From NCBI RefSeq assembly GCF_002399615.1, contig NZ_DHDZ01000028.1:63272-127271 (forward strand): 64,000 bases of DNA, in the 5' to 3' direction. Of the stretch, positions 18,525-27,064 are shown piece by piece (within the stretch, counting starts at the first letter, position 1; the number at the start of each line of letters is the position of its first letter). The notes under the pieces were generated by a model that was given only the letters and a program-made list of their open reading frames with translations, was not told where the DNA came from and ran no database searches. The translations under genes were made by a program, and so were the position numbers. The stretch comes from Pedobacter sp. UBA4863. GTDB lineage: Bacteria; Bacteroidota; Bacteroidia; Sphingobacteriales; Sphingobacteriaceae.

Positions 18525-18532
18525 CAAAAATA
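18525..18532 (-). promoter_or_regulatory. -7 promoter box of the TMEM175-like gene
   Basis: TATTTTTG on the minus strand. A 12-base palindrome, atattcgaatat (18509-18520), lies at the expected transcription start and could be an operator. Confidence 0.5.
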
Positions 18533-18670
18533 CTGGCAGATTTTACCTTTTAACCACCGCCACAGAAAAATAACCTCACAATAAAATGATTATCAGTAAC
18601 TTAAACAAAAAAGTAATATAAAAAAAAATAGCAATTACCACTAAAATTAGCTGCTCTTTTTTAGAAACAA

Positions 18671-18715
18671 AAAACTATGGAAACTTTAGAATTAAAAAAA
18701 GTTTCCATAGTTTTG
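18671..18715 (+). promoter_or_regulatory. Operator-promoter of the tetR-efflux operon
   Basis: A perfect inverted repeat with 17-base arms (18671-18687 and 18698-18714; left arm AAAACTATGGAAACTTT) and a 10-base centre. The right arm contains the -7 box TAGTTTTG (18708-18715). A repressor bound here would cover the promoter. The start of transcription should be near 18721. Confidence 0.72.
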
Positions 18716-18741
18716 CGCCAGATTTTGAAAGGACAATTAAA

Positions 18742-19380
18742 TTGGAAGTAAAAGATTATATCATTAACGAAGCCGACAAACTTTTTTGCCAGTACGGCTT
18801 TAAGAGTGTAACGATGGATGATATTGCGAAGCATTTGGGCATATCAAAAAAAACGATCTATCTAAACTTCAAAGATAAGAACGAACTGATTAACATTTTA
18901 ATTAGAGACAGGATTGTAAATCAAGATTTGCAAATGAATAAATGTACTGTAGCTTCTGAAAATGCTATACAAGAACTTTATTTTGCAATGCAAGACATGG
19001 ATTACTTTTTAAACACCATGAACCCAGTGCTTTTTTACGATTTACAAAAGTATCATCAAGAGGCTTGGCTAAATTTCATGGCCTTTAAAGAAAAGGAAAT
19101 TGGCAAAAAAATAATGGAGAATTTGGAGAGAGGCATTAAAGAAGGCCTTTACAGAGAAGACCTCAACGTAGAAATTATTACCAAGATGAGGCTAGGCCAA
19201 GTAGATATGGTTTTTACCCAAAATGCCTTTTACGATACCAATAAAAATAGCTTATCAAACATCATGGTAGAAATAACCCGTCACTTTTTGTTCGGAATAT
19301 GTAACAATGAAGGGCTTAAGTTAATCCATAGATACGACCAAGAGCTATTAGAAAAGAAAGAGCTTATAAAAAACAATTAA
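18742..19380 (+). CDS. TetR-family transcriptional regulator
   Basis: 212 residues. The N-terminal helix-turn-helix is clear (FKSVTMDDIAKHLGISKKTI, then YLNFKDKNELI); the remainder is a helical ligand domain. The start is TTG at 18742, with AAAGGA 9-14 bases upstream and no in-frame ATG nearby; the promoter in the palindrome at 18671-18715 places the transcript start about 20 bases before it. It is the first gene of an operon with a TolC-type channel, an adaptor and an RND pump, so it most likely represses them and itself by binding the palindrome, with relief by a pump substrate. Confidence 0.92.
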   Translation: MEVKDYIINEADKLFCQYGFKSVTMDDIAKHLGISKKTIYLNFKDKNELINILIRDRIVNQDLQMNKCTVASENAIQELYFAMQDMDYFLNTMNPVLFYDLQKYHQEAWLNFMAFKEKEIGKKIMENLERGIKEGLYREDLNVEIITKMRLGQVDMVFTQNAFYDTNKNSLSNIMVEITRHFLFGICNNEGLKLIHRYDQELLEKKELIKNN

Positions 19381-19419
19381 TTAATACCATTCACCCAAAA
19401 ATTAATAATTATATCAACT

Positions 19420-20748
19420 ATGTTTAGAATAAAGAAGGCAAAGCTGCTATTACTGCTCATAGCCAGTATCGGTTTGCCAACGTTAACCTACGCACAACAG
19501 CCCGTAACATTAAAAGAGGCGCTAAAATATGCGCTAGAAAATAATAGTGCAGCTAAAAAAGCGGTATTAGAAATTGACAAGGGCAAATACAAAACACAAG
19601 AAGTAAGGGCGCAAGCTTTACCGCAGGTTAATGCAACCAGTGGTTTAAACTACAACCCTATTGTTGCACAACTAATTACCCCGCAAGGATCGTTCAAAAT
19701 TGGAAATACCTGGAGTTCAAATGCTGGAGTACAATTGTCGCAACAGTTATTTAACCAAACCGTTTTTACCGGTTTACAAGCTGCAAAGGCAAGTGAAGCA
19801 TATTACAGACTAAACGCAAAACTTACCCAAGAGCAAGTAATTGAGCAAGTGGCCAACAATTACTATCAGGTTTTGGTTAACAGACAACAATTAAATGTGG
19901 TTAATACTAATATTAAAAACGTTAAAGTAGTAGAAAAGATCATTAAAAATCAATACCAGAACGGATTGGCCAAAAAAATTGATGTTGACCGAATAGACGT
20001 TAACTTGACGAACCTAATTACACAAAAAGATCAAATTGAAAACGGCATTATCCAATTAGAAAACCAATTGAAACTATCAATGGGAATGCCGGTTTCAACG
20101 CCTATTACGCTACCTACTTCAGAATTAACTGATGTTTTGGAATTACCTACCTTAGCAGATACTATTGGCTTGGCAAACAGAACTGAAATAAAGCTATTAG
20201 ATGTACAAAAAAACCTATTAAACTTACAACGAAAGGCCTATGTTTCTGAATATTACCCAAGCTTATCGCTCTCTGCCAACTATTCTTACAATAGCCAGGC
20301 AAGCAAGTTTGATTACTTAAAAAGTAGTACAACGGCCTTAGCTTACGATGCCTCTGCAATTGGACTCACTTTAAGAATTCCTATTTTTAACGGTTTTTTA
20401 ACTCGCTCTAAAATTAGACAAGCAGATATTGAAATTAAGCAGGCTGATGAGGATAGATTAAACACTAAAAACTCATTAAACTTTGCCTACGAAAATGCAA
20501 AAATTCAACTAAGAAACAGCTTAAATACAATTAATGCACAAAAGAAAAACGCTGCATTAGCTGAAGAAATTTACAAAAGCACACAAAATAACTATAATAA
20601 TGGGCTAGCTTCTTTAACAGACTTGTTAGACACCGAAAACTCTCTTACACAAGCTCAAAACAGCTATACCCAAGCCTTATTAAATTATAAAATAGCCGAA
20701 ATACAACTCATTAAAGCTAAAGGAGAAATTAGCACCTTAGCCCAATAA
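19420..20748 (+). CDS. TolC-family outer membrane efflux channel
   Basis: 442 residues with a signal peptide ending TLTYAQ. Two OEP repeats are visible, each starting with the LKEALKYALENNSAAKKAVL-type helix and ending in long coiled coils (about 30-220 and 235-440, with LADTIGLANRTEIKLLDVQK and NNYNNGLASLTDLLDTENSL). It forms the trimeric outer membrane exit duct of the tripartite pump encoded by the next two genes. It lies 39 bases after the regulator and 33 bases before the adaptor. Confidence 0.95.
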   Translation: MFRIKKAKLLLLLIASIGLPTLTYAQQPVTLKEALKYALENNSAAKKAVLEIDKGKYKTQEVRAQALPQVNATSGLNYNPIVAQLITPQGSFKIGNTWSSNAGVQLSQQLFNQTVFTGLQAAKASEAYYRLNAKLTQEQVIEQVANNYYQVLVNRQQLNVVNTNIKNVKVVEKIIKNQYQNGLAKKIDVDRIDVNLTNLITQKDQIENGIIQLENQLKLSMGMPVSTPITLPTSELTDVLELPTLADTIGLANRTEIKLLDVQKNLLNLQRKAYVSEYYPSLSLSANYSYNSQASKFDYLKSSTTALAYDASAIGLTLRIPIFNGFLTRSKIRQADIEIKQADEDRLNTKNSLNFAYENAKIQLRNSLNTINAQKKNAALAEEIYKSTQNNYNNGLASLTDLLDTENSLTQAQNSYTQALLNYKIAEIQLIKAKGEISTLAQ

Positions 20749-20781
20749 ACTAAAATATAGAAGAAATAATACTAAGAAATA

Positions 20782-21843
20782 ATGAAAAGAGTAATCACCA
20801 TCATAGTTGTAGTAGTTGCGGCACTAGGCGCAATTGCATATGTATTAAACAACAACAAAAAGAAAACAAAAGAAAAAACAGATTTTATTGCTAAAGGCAG
20901 TGGTGCTGTTGCTGTAAAAATTGCGCTTGTTGAACGTAAAGAAATTAACCTCGACTTTACCGCAAATGGCACTTTTGCACCAAATAAAGAATTAGAATTT
21001 TCGGCAGAAAACAGCGGCCGTGTTTCTAAGGTTTTTGTACAGGAAGGAAGCAAAGTGAGTGTAGGCACTGTTTTAGCACGTATTGACGCTGAAATTTTAA
21101 GTACCGACAGAGAAACTGCTGAAGCTACTTATCAAAATGCAGTTAAAGATTTAACCCGCTACGAAAGCTCTTTTAAAACAGGCGGCGTAACCCAACAACA
21201 GTTAGACCAGGCAAAACTTGCCGCAGAAAATGCGAAACTTCGTTTAAAACAACTACAACGTAGATTAAGTGATGCCAACATCCGTTCTTCTATAAACGGT
21301 GTAGTTAACAAGAAAATGGTTGAAGTGGGCGCTGTAGTAGCTCCGGGGACAAAACTGTTCGAATTGGTTGACGTTTCGAAACTGAAACTGAAAGTAAACG
21401 TAAACGAAGGCCAGGTAGCCAACTTAAAAATTGGCGATGCTGTACAAATCCAGTCTTCGGTTTTTCCTGATGAAAAATTTACTGGAAAAGTTACTTTTAT
21501 TGCTGCAAAAGCCGATGAAAACCTAAACTTCCCTATCGAAGTTGAAGTAGCTAACAACATTAAAAACAGCTTAAGAGCAGGAATGTATGGTACAGCATTG
21601 TTCAAATTCCCTAAACAAGCGCCAGCAATTTTGGTTCCGCGTACTTCTTTTGTAGGCAGTGTAAGCAGCAACGAGGTATATGTGCTAAACAAAGACAACA
21701 AAGCCGAAACTCGTAAAGTAGTTTCGGGCCGTATTTTAGGCGAGAATGTAGAAATTTTAGAAGGTCTAAAAGAAGGCGAAACCGTAATTATTAGCGGACA
21801 GATTAACCTAACAGAAGGCACTCCGGTTACTATTATAAAGTAA
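20782..21843 (+). CDS. RND efflux periplasmic adaptor (HlyD/MFP family)
   Basis: 353 residues. An N-terminal membrane anchor (3-24), a lipoyl-like half (VSKVFVQEGSKVSVGTVLAR), a helical hairpin (about 110-160), the second lipoyl half (KKMVEVGAVVAPGTKLFELV), a beta-barrel domain and a membrane-proximal domain ending GETVIISGQINLTEGTPV. It links the inner membrane pump to the TolC channel across the periplasm. The 77-base gap to the pump gene is filled by a repetitive palindromic tract. Confidence 0.95.
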   Translation: MKRVITIIVVVVAALGAIAYVLNNNKKKTKEKTDFIAKGSGAVAVKIALVERKEINLDFTANGTFAPNKELEFSAENSGRVSKVFVQEGSKVSVGTVLARIDAEILSTDRETAEATYQNAVKDLTRYESSFKTGGVTQQQLDQAKLAAENAKLRLKQLQRRLSDANIRSSINGVVNKKMVEVGAVVAPGTKLFELVDVSKLKLKVNVNEGQVANLKIGDAVQIQSSVFPDEKFTGKVTFIAAKADENLNFPIEVEVANNIKNSLRAGMYGTALFKFPKQAPAILVPRTSFVGSVSSNEVYVLNKDNKAETRKVVSGRILGENVEILEGLKEGETVIISGQINLTEGTPVTIIK

Positions 21844-21845
21844 AA

Positions 21846-21911
21846 AACAGATTTGAGATATGAGATTTGAGACCTATTCTCATATCTCATATCTAAATTC
21901 TCATATCTCAA
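21846..21911. repeat. Repetitive palindromic tract between adaptor and pump genes
   Basis: Several copies of the word gagatatgaga or its complement tctcatatctc; the first half (ttgagatatgagatttgaga) pairs with the second half (tctcatatctcatatct). It forms a hairpin inside the operon mRNA. The word recurs in looser form at 30972-31000. Confidence 0.7.
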
Positions 21912-21920
21912 TATAAAAAA

Positions 21921-24900
21921 ATGAAAATTACTGATATATCCATAAAAAGACCTTCGTTGGTAATTGTGGTTTTTACCGCACTCACCTTATTAGGCTTACT
22001 GAGCTATTTCTCGTTAGGATATGAGCTTTTACCTAAGTTCTCGCCAAACGTAGTATCTATCTCTACCATTTACCCTGGCGCTTCGCCAAACGAGGTAGAA
22101 AGTACCGTAACCAAAAAAATTGAAGATGCCGTTTCCTCGATGGAAAACATCAAGAAAATTAACGCCAACTCTTACGAAAGTTTATCGGTGGTAATTATTA
22201 CCCTTAACGAGAAAGCAACAATAGATGTAGCATTAAATGATGCCCAAAGAAAAGTAAACGCTATTTTGGCCGATTTGCCAGACGATGTAAAACAACCTTC
22301 GTTGAGTAAATTCTCCTTAGATGACTTTCCGGTAATTACCATGTCGGCATCGGCAAATATGGACGATATTTCGTTCTACGATTTAATGGACAAACGTATC
22401 GCACCTATCATTTCTCGTGTATCGGGCGTAGCCCAAGTTAACCTAATTGGTGGTGCCGAGCGTGAAATTAAAGTAGCCCTCGATGCTAAAAAAATGCAAG
22501 GATACGGCTTAGGCGTACCTGCTGTACAACAGGCTATTTTGGCATCCAATTTAGATTTCCCTACAGGTAGTGTTAAAACCAAAGCACAAGATATTTTAGT
22601 ACGTTTATCGGGTAAATATGCCAGCGTTGAAGAAATGCGCAACTTGGTGGTTGCTACCAGTAGAAGTGGTGCGCAAATTCGCTTGGGAGATATTGCCGAT
22701 GTACAAGACACACAAAAAGAAACTGATAAAATTGCACGTATCAATAGGGCAAATGCCATTGCGGTGCAAATTATTAAACAAAGTGATGCCAATGCCGTAT
22801 CGGTAAGCGAGGGCACTAAAGCCATTATCGAAACACTAAAAAATGATTACAAAAACATCGGTTTAGATATTAAAATTGTAAACGATAGTTCGGTTTACAC
22901 CCTACAATCTGCCGATGCCGTAATACACGATTTAATGATGGCGGTTATTTTAGTGGCCGTAGTAATGCTTTTCTTTTTACATAGCTTGCGTAACGCGGTA
23001 ATTGTAATGGTTTCTATACCTGCATCGTTAATAGCTACATTTATTGGTATTTCTCTATTTGGCTATACCTTAAACTTAATGTCGTTGTTAGGTTTATCAT
23101 TAGTAGTAGGTATTTTGGTTGATGATGCAATTGTAGTTTTGGAGAATATACAACGCCACATGGAGATGGGCAAGAACAAAGTACGTGCAGCTATTGATGG
23201 TACACGCGAAATTGGCTTTACCGTAGTATCCATCACTTTTGTAATTGTGGTAGTGTTTTTCCCTATTGCGGTAAGTACCGGTATGGTGGCCAACATTTTA
23301 CGCCAGTTTTGTGTGGTGGTAATTATTTCTACCCTACTCTCTTTGGTGGCCTCGTTTACCATTGTACCTTTAATCTTCTCTCGCTACGGTAAATTAGAGC
23401 GTATCGAAGGCAAAAACATCTTCGGTAAATTTATTCTTTGGTTCGAAAAACAACTACATAAATTTACCCTATGGATTACCAGATTATTAGAATGGACACT
23501 TAAAAACAAAGCCAAAACATTGGTTGCCATGGTGATATTATTTATCGCTTCATGTGGCTTGTTGCCTGCCGGATACATCGGCTTCGAGTTCTTCCCTAAA
23601 TCTGACAAAGGCGAGTTCTTATTACAAATAGAAATGCCTAAGGATGCCTCGTTAGAGCAAACTAACTTATATACACAAAAAGCCGAAAACTATTTGAGCG
23701 ACAAAAAAGATATTGTTCAAATGATTACCACCGTGGGCCAGTCAAGCGGGAACATGGGGAGTTCTACTGCTACGGCATATAAATCCGAAATCAACATCAA
23801 GTTGGTAGATAAACCAGAGCGTAACAATGTATCGTCTGATATTATCTCTACCACCTACACCCGTGAGCTAGAGAAAATATTAGTTGGCGCTAAAATTAAA
23901 ACAGTTCCTATTGGTATTCTAGGGACGGCAGACAATGCCCCTATCCAATTAGTTGTACTTGGCTCAGAACTGGATACCGTTTTAGCATTTGCCGAGAAAG
24001 CCGAAAAAGTTTTGGCAAAAATTCCTGGTGCTACACAAACTAAGCTTTCGGTAGAAAAAGGTACGCCAGAAATTAACGTAAAAGTTGAGCGTGATAAAAT
24101 GTCGGCTTTAGGCTTAAACCTAGCTACTGTAGGCGCCACCATGCAAACTGCTTTTGCGGGCAATACCGATAGCAAATTCCGCCAAGGCGAGTACGAGTAC
24201 GATATCAATATCCAATATCAAGATTTCGATCGTAAAGATATTGATGACGTGCGTAATTTAATTTTCGTGAACCAAGCTGGCCAACAAATTAAATTATCGC
24301 AATTTGCAGAAATTAAAGAAGGTTCTGGACCGAGTTTATTAGAACGTTTAAACAAATCTACTTCGGTTACGGTACAAGCACAAACTATAGGCAGGCCAAC
24401 AGGTTCGGTGGTTACAGATTTCCAAGCCGAGCTAGAAAAAATGCAAAAGCCTGCTGGCATTAGCTTTTTCTGGGCTGGCGATCAAGAAAACCAAAGCGAA
24501 GGTTTTGGTACTTTAGGTATTGCATTACTAGCTGCTATTATTTTGGTTTACCTAATTATGGTAGCGCTTTACGATAGTTTTGTTTACCCATTTGTGGTAA
24601 TGTTCTCTTTACCGTTGGCTTTAATTGGTGCCTTGCTTGCGCTGGCCTTAACCAATAATGCCCTGGGTATCTTTACCATTCTTGGCTTTATTATGCTAAT
24701 GGGTTTGGTAGCAAAAAATGCCATTATCTTAGTTGACTTTACCAACCAGATGAAAGCAAATGGCAAAACTACGCACGAAGCCTTAATTTTAGCTAACCAC
24801 GCTCGTTTACGTCCAATTTTAATGACTACCATTGCCATGGTAATTGGTATGTTGCCTATTGCATTGGCAAGTGGCGCCGGTGCCGACTGGAAAAATGGTT

Positions 24901-25091
24901 TGGCATGGGTAATTATTGGAGGCTTAACAAGTTCGCTCTTCTTAACCTTAATTGTAGTACCAGTAATGTACCAAATTTTCGATAACATTTTAGAGAGATT
25001 TGGCTTTAACAAAAAAGGAAAAACCATTGAAGAACTAATGGTAGAACCTTACGAGCATAAAGATGTAAATGAGTGGGAACAACACCACTAA
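21921..25091 (+). CDS. RND multidrug efflux pump, inner membrane subunit
   Basis: 1056 residues, the normal size for AcrB-type pumps, with 12 membrane segments in two halves and two large periplasmic loops. Seen are the N-terminal ISIKRPSLVIVVFTALTLLG, the proton-relay segment GILVDDAIVVLENIQRHMEM with paired aspartates in helix 4, and the second-half GLVAKNAIILVDFTNQMK followed by LRPILMTTIAMVIGMLPIAL. It exports hydrophobic compounds using the proton gradient. The sequence is closer to multidrug (HAE-1 type) than to metal pumps, since DD is kept in helix 4; substrates are unknown. Confidence 0.95.
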   Translation: MKITDISIKRPSLVIVVFTALTLLGLLSYFSLGYELLPKFSPNVVSISTIYPGASPNEVESTVTKKIEDAVSSMENIKKINANSYESLSVVIITLNEKATIDVALNDAQRKVNAILADLPDDVKQPSLSKFSLDDFPVITMSASANMDDISFYDLMDKRIAPIISRVSGVAQVNLIGGAEREIKVALDAKKMQGYGLGVPAVQQAILASNLDFPTGSVKTKAQDILVRLSGKYASVEEMRNLVVATSRSGAQIRLGDIADVQDTQKETDKIARINRANAIAVQIIKQSDANAVSVSEGTKAIIETLKNDYKNIGLDIKIVNDSSVYTLQSADAVIHDLMMAVILVAVVMLFFLHSLRNAVIVMVSIPASLIATFIGISLFGYTLNLMSLLGLSLVVGILVDDAIVVLENIQRHMEMGKNKVRAAIDGTREIGFTVVSITFVIVVVFFPIAVSTGMVANILRQFCVVVIISTLLSLVASFTIVPLIFSRYGKLERIEGKNIFGKFILWFEKQLHKFTLWITRLLEWTLKNKAKTLVAMVILFIASCGLLPAGYIGFEFFPKSDKGEFLLQIEMPKDASLEQTNLYTQKAENYLSDKKDIVQMITTVGQSSGNMGSSTATAYKSEINIKLVDKPERNNVSSDIISTTYTRELEKILVGAKIKTVPIGILGTADNAPIQLVVLGSELDTVLAFAEKAEKVLAKIPGATQTKLSVEKGTPEINVKVERDKMSALGLNLATVGATMQTAFAGNTDSKFRQGEYEYDINIQYQDFDRKDIDDVRNLIFVNQAGQQIKLSQFAEIKEGSGPSLLERLNKSTSVTVQAQTIGRPTGSVVTDFQAELEKMQKPAGISFFWAGDQENQSEGFGTLGIALLAAIILVYLIMVALYDSFVYPFVVMFSLPLALIGALLALALTNNALGIFTILGFIMLMGLVAKNAIILVDFTNQMKANGKTTHEALILANHARLRPILMTTIAMVIGMLPIALASGAGADWKNGLAWVIIGGLTSSLFLTLIVVPVMYQIFDNILERFGFNKKGKTIEELMVEPYEHKDVNEWEQHH

Positions 25092-25118
25092 GAATTTTTC
25101 CCAACACACAATAAAACC

Positions 25119-25154
25119 AAGTCCCGATAGCGAAAGTTATCGGGACTTTTTTGC
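25119..25154 (+). terminator. Terminator after the efflux operon
   Basis: 11-bp stem (25119-25129 with 25138-25148), 8-base loop, followed by six T. It lies 28 bases past the pump stop. Confidence 0.88.
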
Positions 25155-25226
25155 TTTACAAAGAAATACGAGGAAATGTGCAGTTCCCAAAATTCAGATC
25201 AGTTAAAAGTATAATTCAACCCTTTG

Positions 25227-25277
25227 GCAGCGACGTAGCAGCGACGGAGGACCGACGGTAGACCGACGGTGGACCAG
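25227..25277. repeat. GC-rich 11-base tandem repeat tract
   Basis: About 4.5 degenerate copies of an 11-base unit (gcagcgacgta, gcagcgacgga, then gaccgacggta forms) in otherwise AT-rich DNA. The composition differs sharply from flanking sequence. It lies just upstream of the recombinase relic and may be part of the same imported island. Confidence 0.65.
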
Positions 25278-25416
25278 CATACCCAAAACGACAAATACGC
25301 CAAAACCGACAATTATGTTAGACGGCCCCATTTCGGCCATTTTGGTGCAAGTCTTGTGTGTTAGGATTGCGTGAGGGTGACTTGTGCCTGTTCGCATTTA
25401 CGTTGTGTTGATTTAA

Positions 25417-25569
25417 CCTAGTTTTGCCACCCATTTACTCGAAAATGGCAACGAATTACGGTATATACAGGAACTGTTGGGGCACAACAGTAGTAGAACC
25501 ACTGAAATATACACCCACGTAAGCACTAAAAGTTTAAAAAATATTAAAAGCCCATTTGATGATTTATAA
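25417..25569 (+). pseudogene. 3' relic of a tyrosine recombinase (XerC/D-like integrase)
   Basis: The plus-strand frame reads SFATHLLENGNELRYIQELL, then GHNSSRTTEIYTHVSTKSL, then KNIKSPFDDL and a TAA at 25567-25569. This is the C-terminal end of Bacteroidota integrases: the box following HxLRHSFATH, the LGH motif and the catalytic tyrosine in IYTHVS. A stop codon lies just upstream in frame and the rest of the catalytic domain, including the first active arginine, is absent. The ORF is too short to be active, so it marks a past integration or cassette system. The unrecognised gene at 25773 lies 203 bases downstream. Confidence 0.85.
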
Positions 25570-25772
25570 TAGTAAAAACTACATACAGCCAGCAGAATTT
25601 AACTTATTTTATGTAGTTTTATTACATATATAAATAAGTCAAACTGTCTAAAAATCCTATCGCTAAAATTTAATATTCGGATACATATCGTACAAAATCC
25701 TTGAATATCCAATTCTCAGTAGCTAAATTTAGGTTTTTAGACAAACTGACGTTAGCCGTAATTTTACACCAA

Positions 25773-26621
25773 ATGACTGAAATAATCGAACTTATCCGAG
25801 AAAACAAAACTGAAGAAATAATTCAAAATTATTCTAAATCAGAATTTAAAATCCACGAATTATTTGTTGATCTTTTAAAAGACAATCTAACTGATGACTA
25901 CGAAAACATTGAATTTGAAGCCGATAAATACCAAGAAGAATTTATTGAAGGTGTTGAAATTTTCAAAGCATTAGTAAAAGTTGACTTACAAATGGAAGCA
26001 ATGATGTTTTCAACCGTTTTAGTCTTTTTAGGTTTCAAAACAGGTGAGTTTATCCATTTGCTTTCAAATACTGCAATGAGTAAAGGTGTACATTTATCAG
26101 AAATATCAACTGTTAAAATTGATTCTCGTCTTAGAAATTCAATGCAACAGTTTTATGATAATATGGACGACAACTATTTGGTTCCAAAAGCAAACATTGC
26201 TGCCGCAAAAACAAGAATTTCTCAAGCTATTTTTAATCAAATTTCAAAATCAGAATTTGGAAGTGATATGTTACAAATGGGAATTAGCTATGAACGGATT
26301 AGCGAAACCCAAATGTCAAAAAATATTTATGAAGGAGTGATGAATGATTTTGAGTCTGAATCTGTTAAATTAAGTAGCGGATTATTTTCAGAAATATCAC
26401 AAGTTAACGACAGAAATGAGGATGAAATTAAAATTTATGAGAAAGCCAAAGAATTGCTTGAAAATATAACCAATACTAAAATTGAAGAACCTAAGAGATT
26501 TCACACAAACGAAAGCGTTTCTACCCAAAAATTAGTTGAAGAAACAAGTGAAAATATTGAAAAAATCAATAAGATTGAAAGTAATGGCTTTTTCTCGAAA
26601 TTAAAAAAATGGTTTTCATAA
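25773..26621 (+). CDS. Protein of unknown function in accessory island
   Basis: 282 residues from the ATG at 25773; the frame is open to 25701 through a TTG, but the ATG is the better start. I do not recognise it. It is acidic and highly helical, with no signal peptide or clear membrane segment; a weakly hydrophobic stretch lies at about 80-95 (MMFSTVLVFLGFKTGEF). Residues about 225-265 look like a charged coiled coil, and the protein ends in a basic amphipathic peptide (FFSKLKKWFS). The DNA is visibly more AT-rich than the flanking genes, and it follows an integrase relic, which suggests horizontal arrival. No partner gene is adjacent. A phage-defence or membrane-associated role would be guesswork. 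Confidence 0.72.
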   Translation: MTEIIELIRENKTEEIIQNYSKSEFKIHELFVDLLKDNLTDDYENIEFEADKYQEEFIEGVEIFKALVKVDLQMEAMMFSTVLVFLGFKTGEFIHLLSNTAMSKGVHLSEISTVKIDSRLRNSMQQFYDNMDDNYLVPKANIAAAKTRISQAIFNQISKSEFGSDMLQMGISYERISETQMSKNIYEGVMNDFESESVKLSSGLFSEISQVNDRNEDEIKIYEKAKELLENITNTKIEEPKRFHTNESVSTQKLVEETSENIEKINKIESNGFFSKLKKWFS

Positions 26622-27064
26622 ATGATTTTTTACATCAACTTGATAAACTAACAAAAGAAAAAACTACGACCAACAAGGGTAACTGTTGCACAACTTCAAA
26701 TTTTACGTATAACAGAAGAAAACGACCTGTTTTAAGCCCCTATAAACAAGGCCACGCTGTTCGACATTTGTAATGTCGAACTTCTTATCGGTGGATTTGT
26801 AATCCAATATTAATTTAAAGAACGGATCATAGATCTGTTGTAAGCTCTCTAAAAGTAGTACGGCTTAAAAGTAGATCACTTAACTTTAAACAGAAATTAG
26901 AAAATCAACTTCAGTCCGCAAACAGTTACCAAAAGCTGCTGCCTTAATTAATTAAACCTGATAGCAGCCAACACCGCCCGAGAGAGCCTAAGCGAATGAG
27001 GGAGTAAAGGCGGATAGCAGGACTTAAAAAGCGAAGCATTACTGACATTGTTTTTCTAAAAAAG
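26622..27064. other. Intergenic region with REP-like palindromes
   Basis: 443 bases without a supportable gene. Besides the palindrome pair at 26759-26806 it contains a GC-richer stretch at 26975-27015 with ccgcc and ggcgg able to pair. Confidence 0.5.
26759..26806. repeat. Pair of REP-like palindromes sharing a core
   Basis: 26759-26781 is a perfect palindrome with 10-base arms (gttcgacatt, loop tgt, aatgtcgaac). 26792-26806 is a second one (tggatt, loop tgt, aatcca) with the same ATTTGTAAT core. Such paired short hairpins resemble REP elements mobilised by RAYT transposases; no transposase gene is in the window. Confidence 0.65.

Noticed and set aside
18677..18751. 24-codon leader ORF upstream of tetR
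   Set aside because: Its ATG lies within the operator and upstream of the predicted transcript start, so it would not be translated.
25213..25325. Integron attC-like site (ATTCAAC and GTTAGAC core words)
   Set aside because: The two words are about 105 bases apart, but the DNA between them is not self-complementary as an attC site must be, and the relic integrase lacks integron-specific residues.
25203..25397. 64-codon ORF on the minus strand across the GC-rich tract
   Set aside because: Its composition follows the tandem repeat, with no protein-like pattern; it looks like a by-product of the repetitive DNA.
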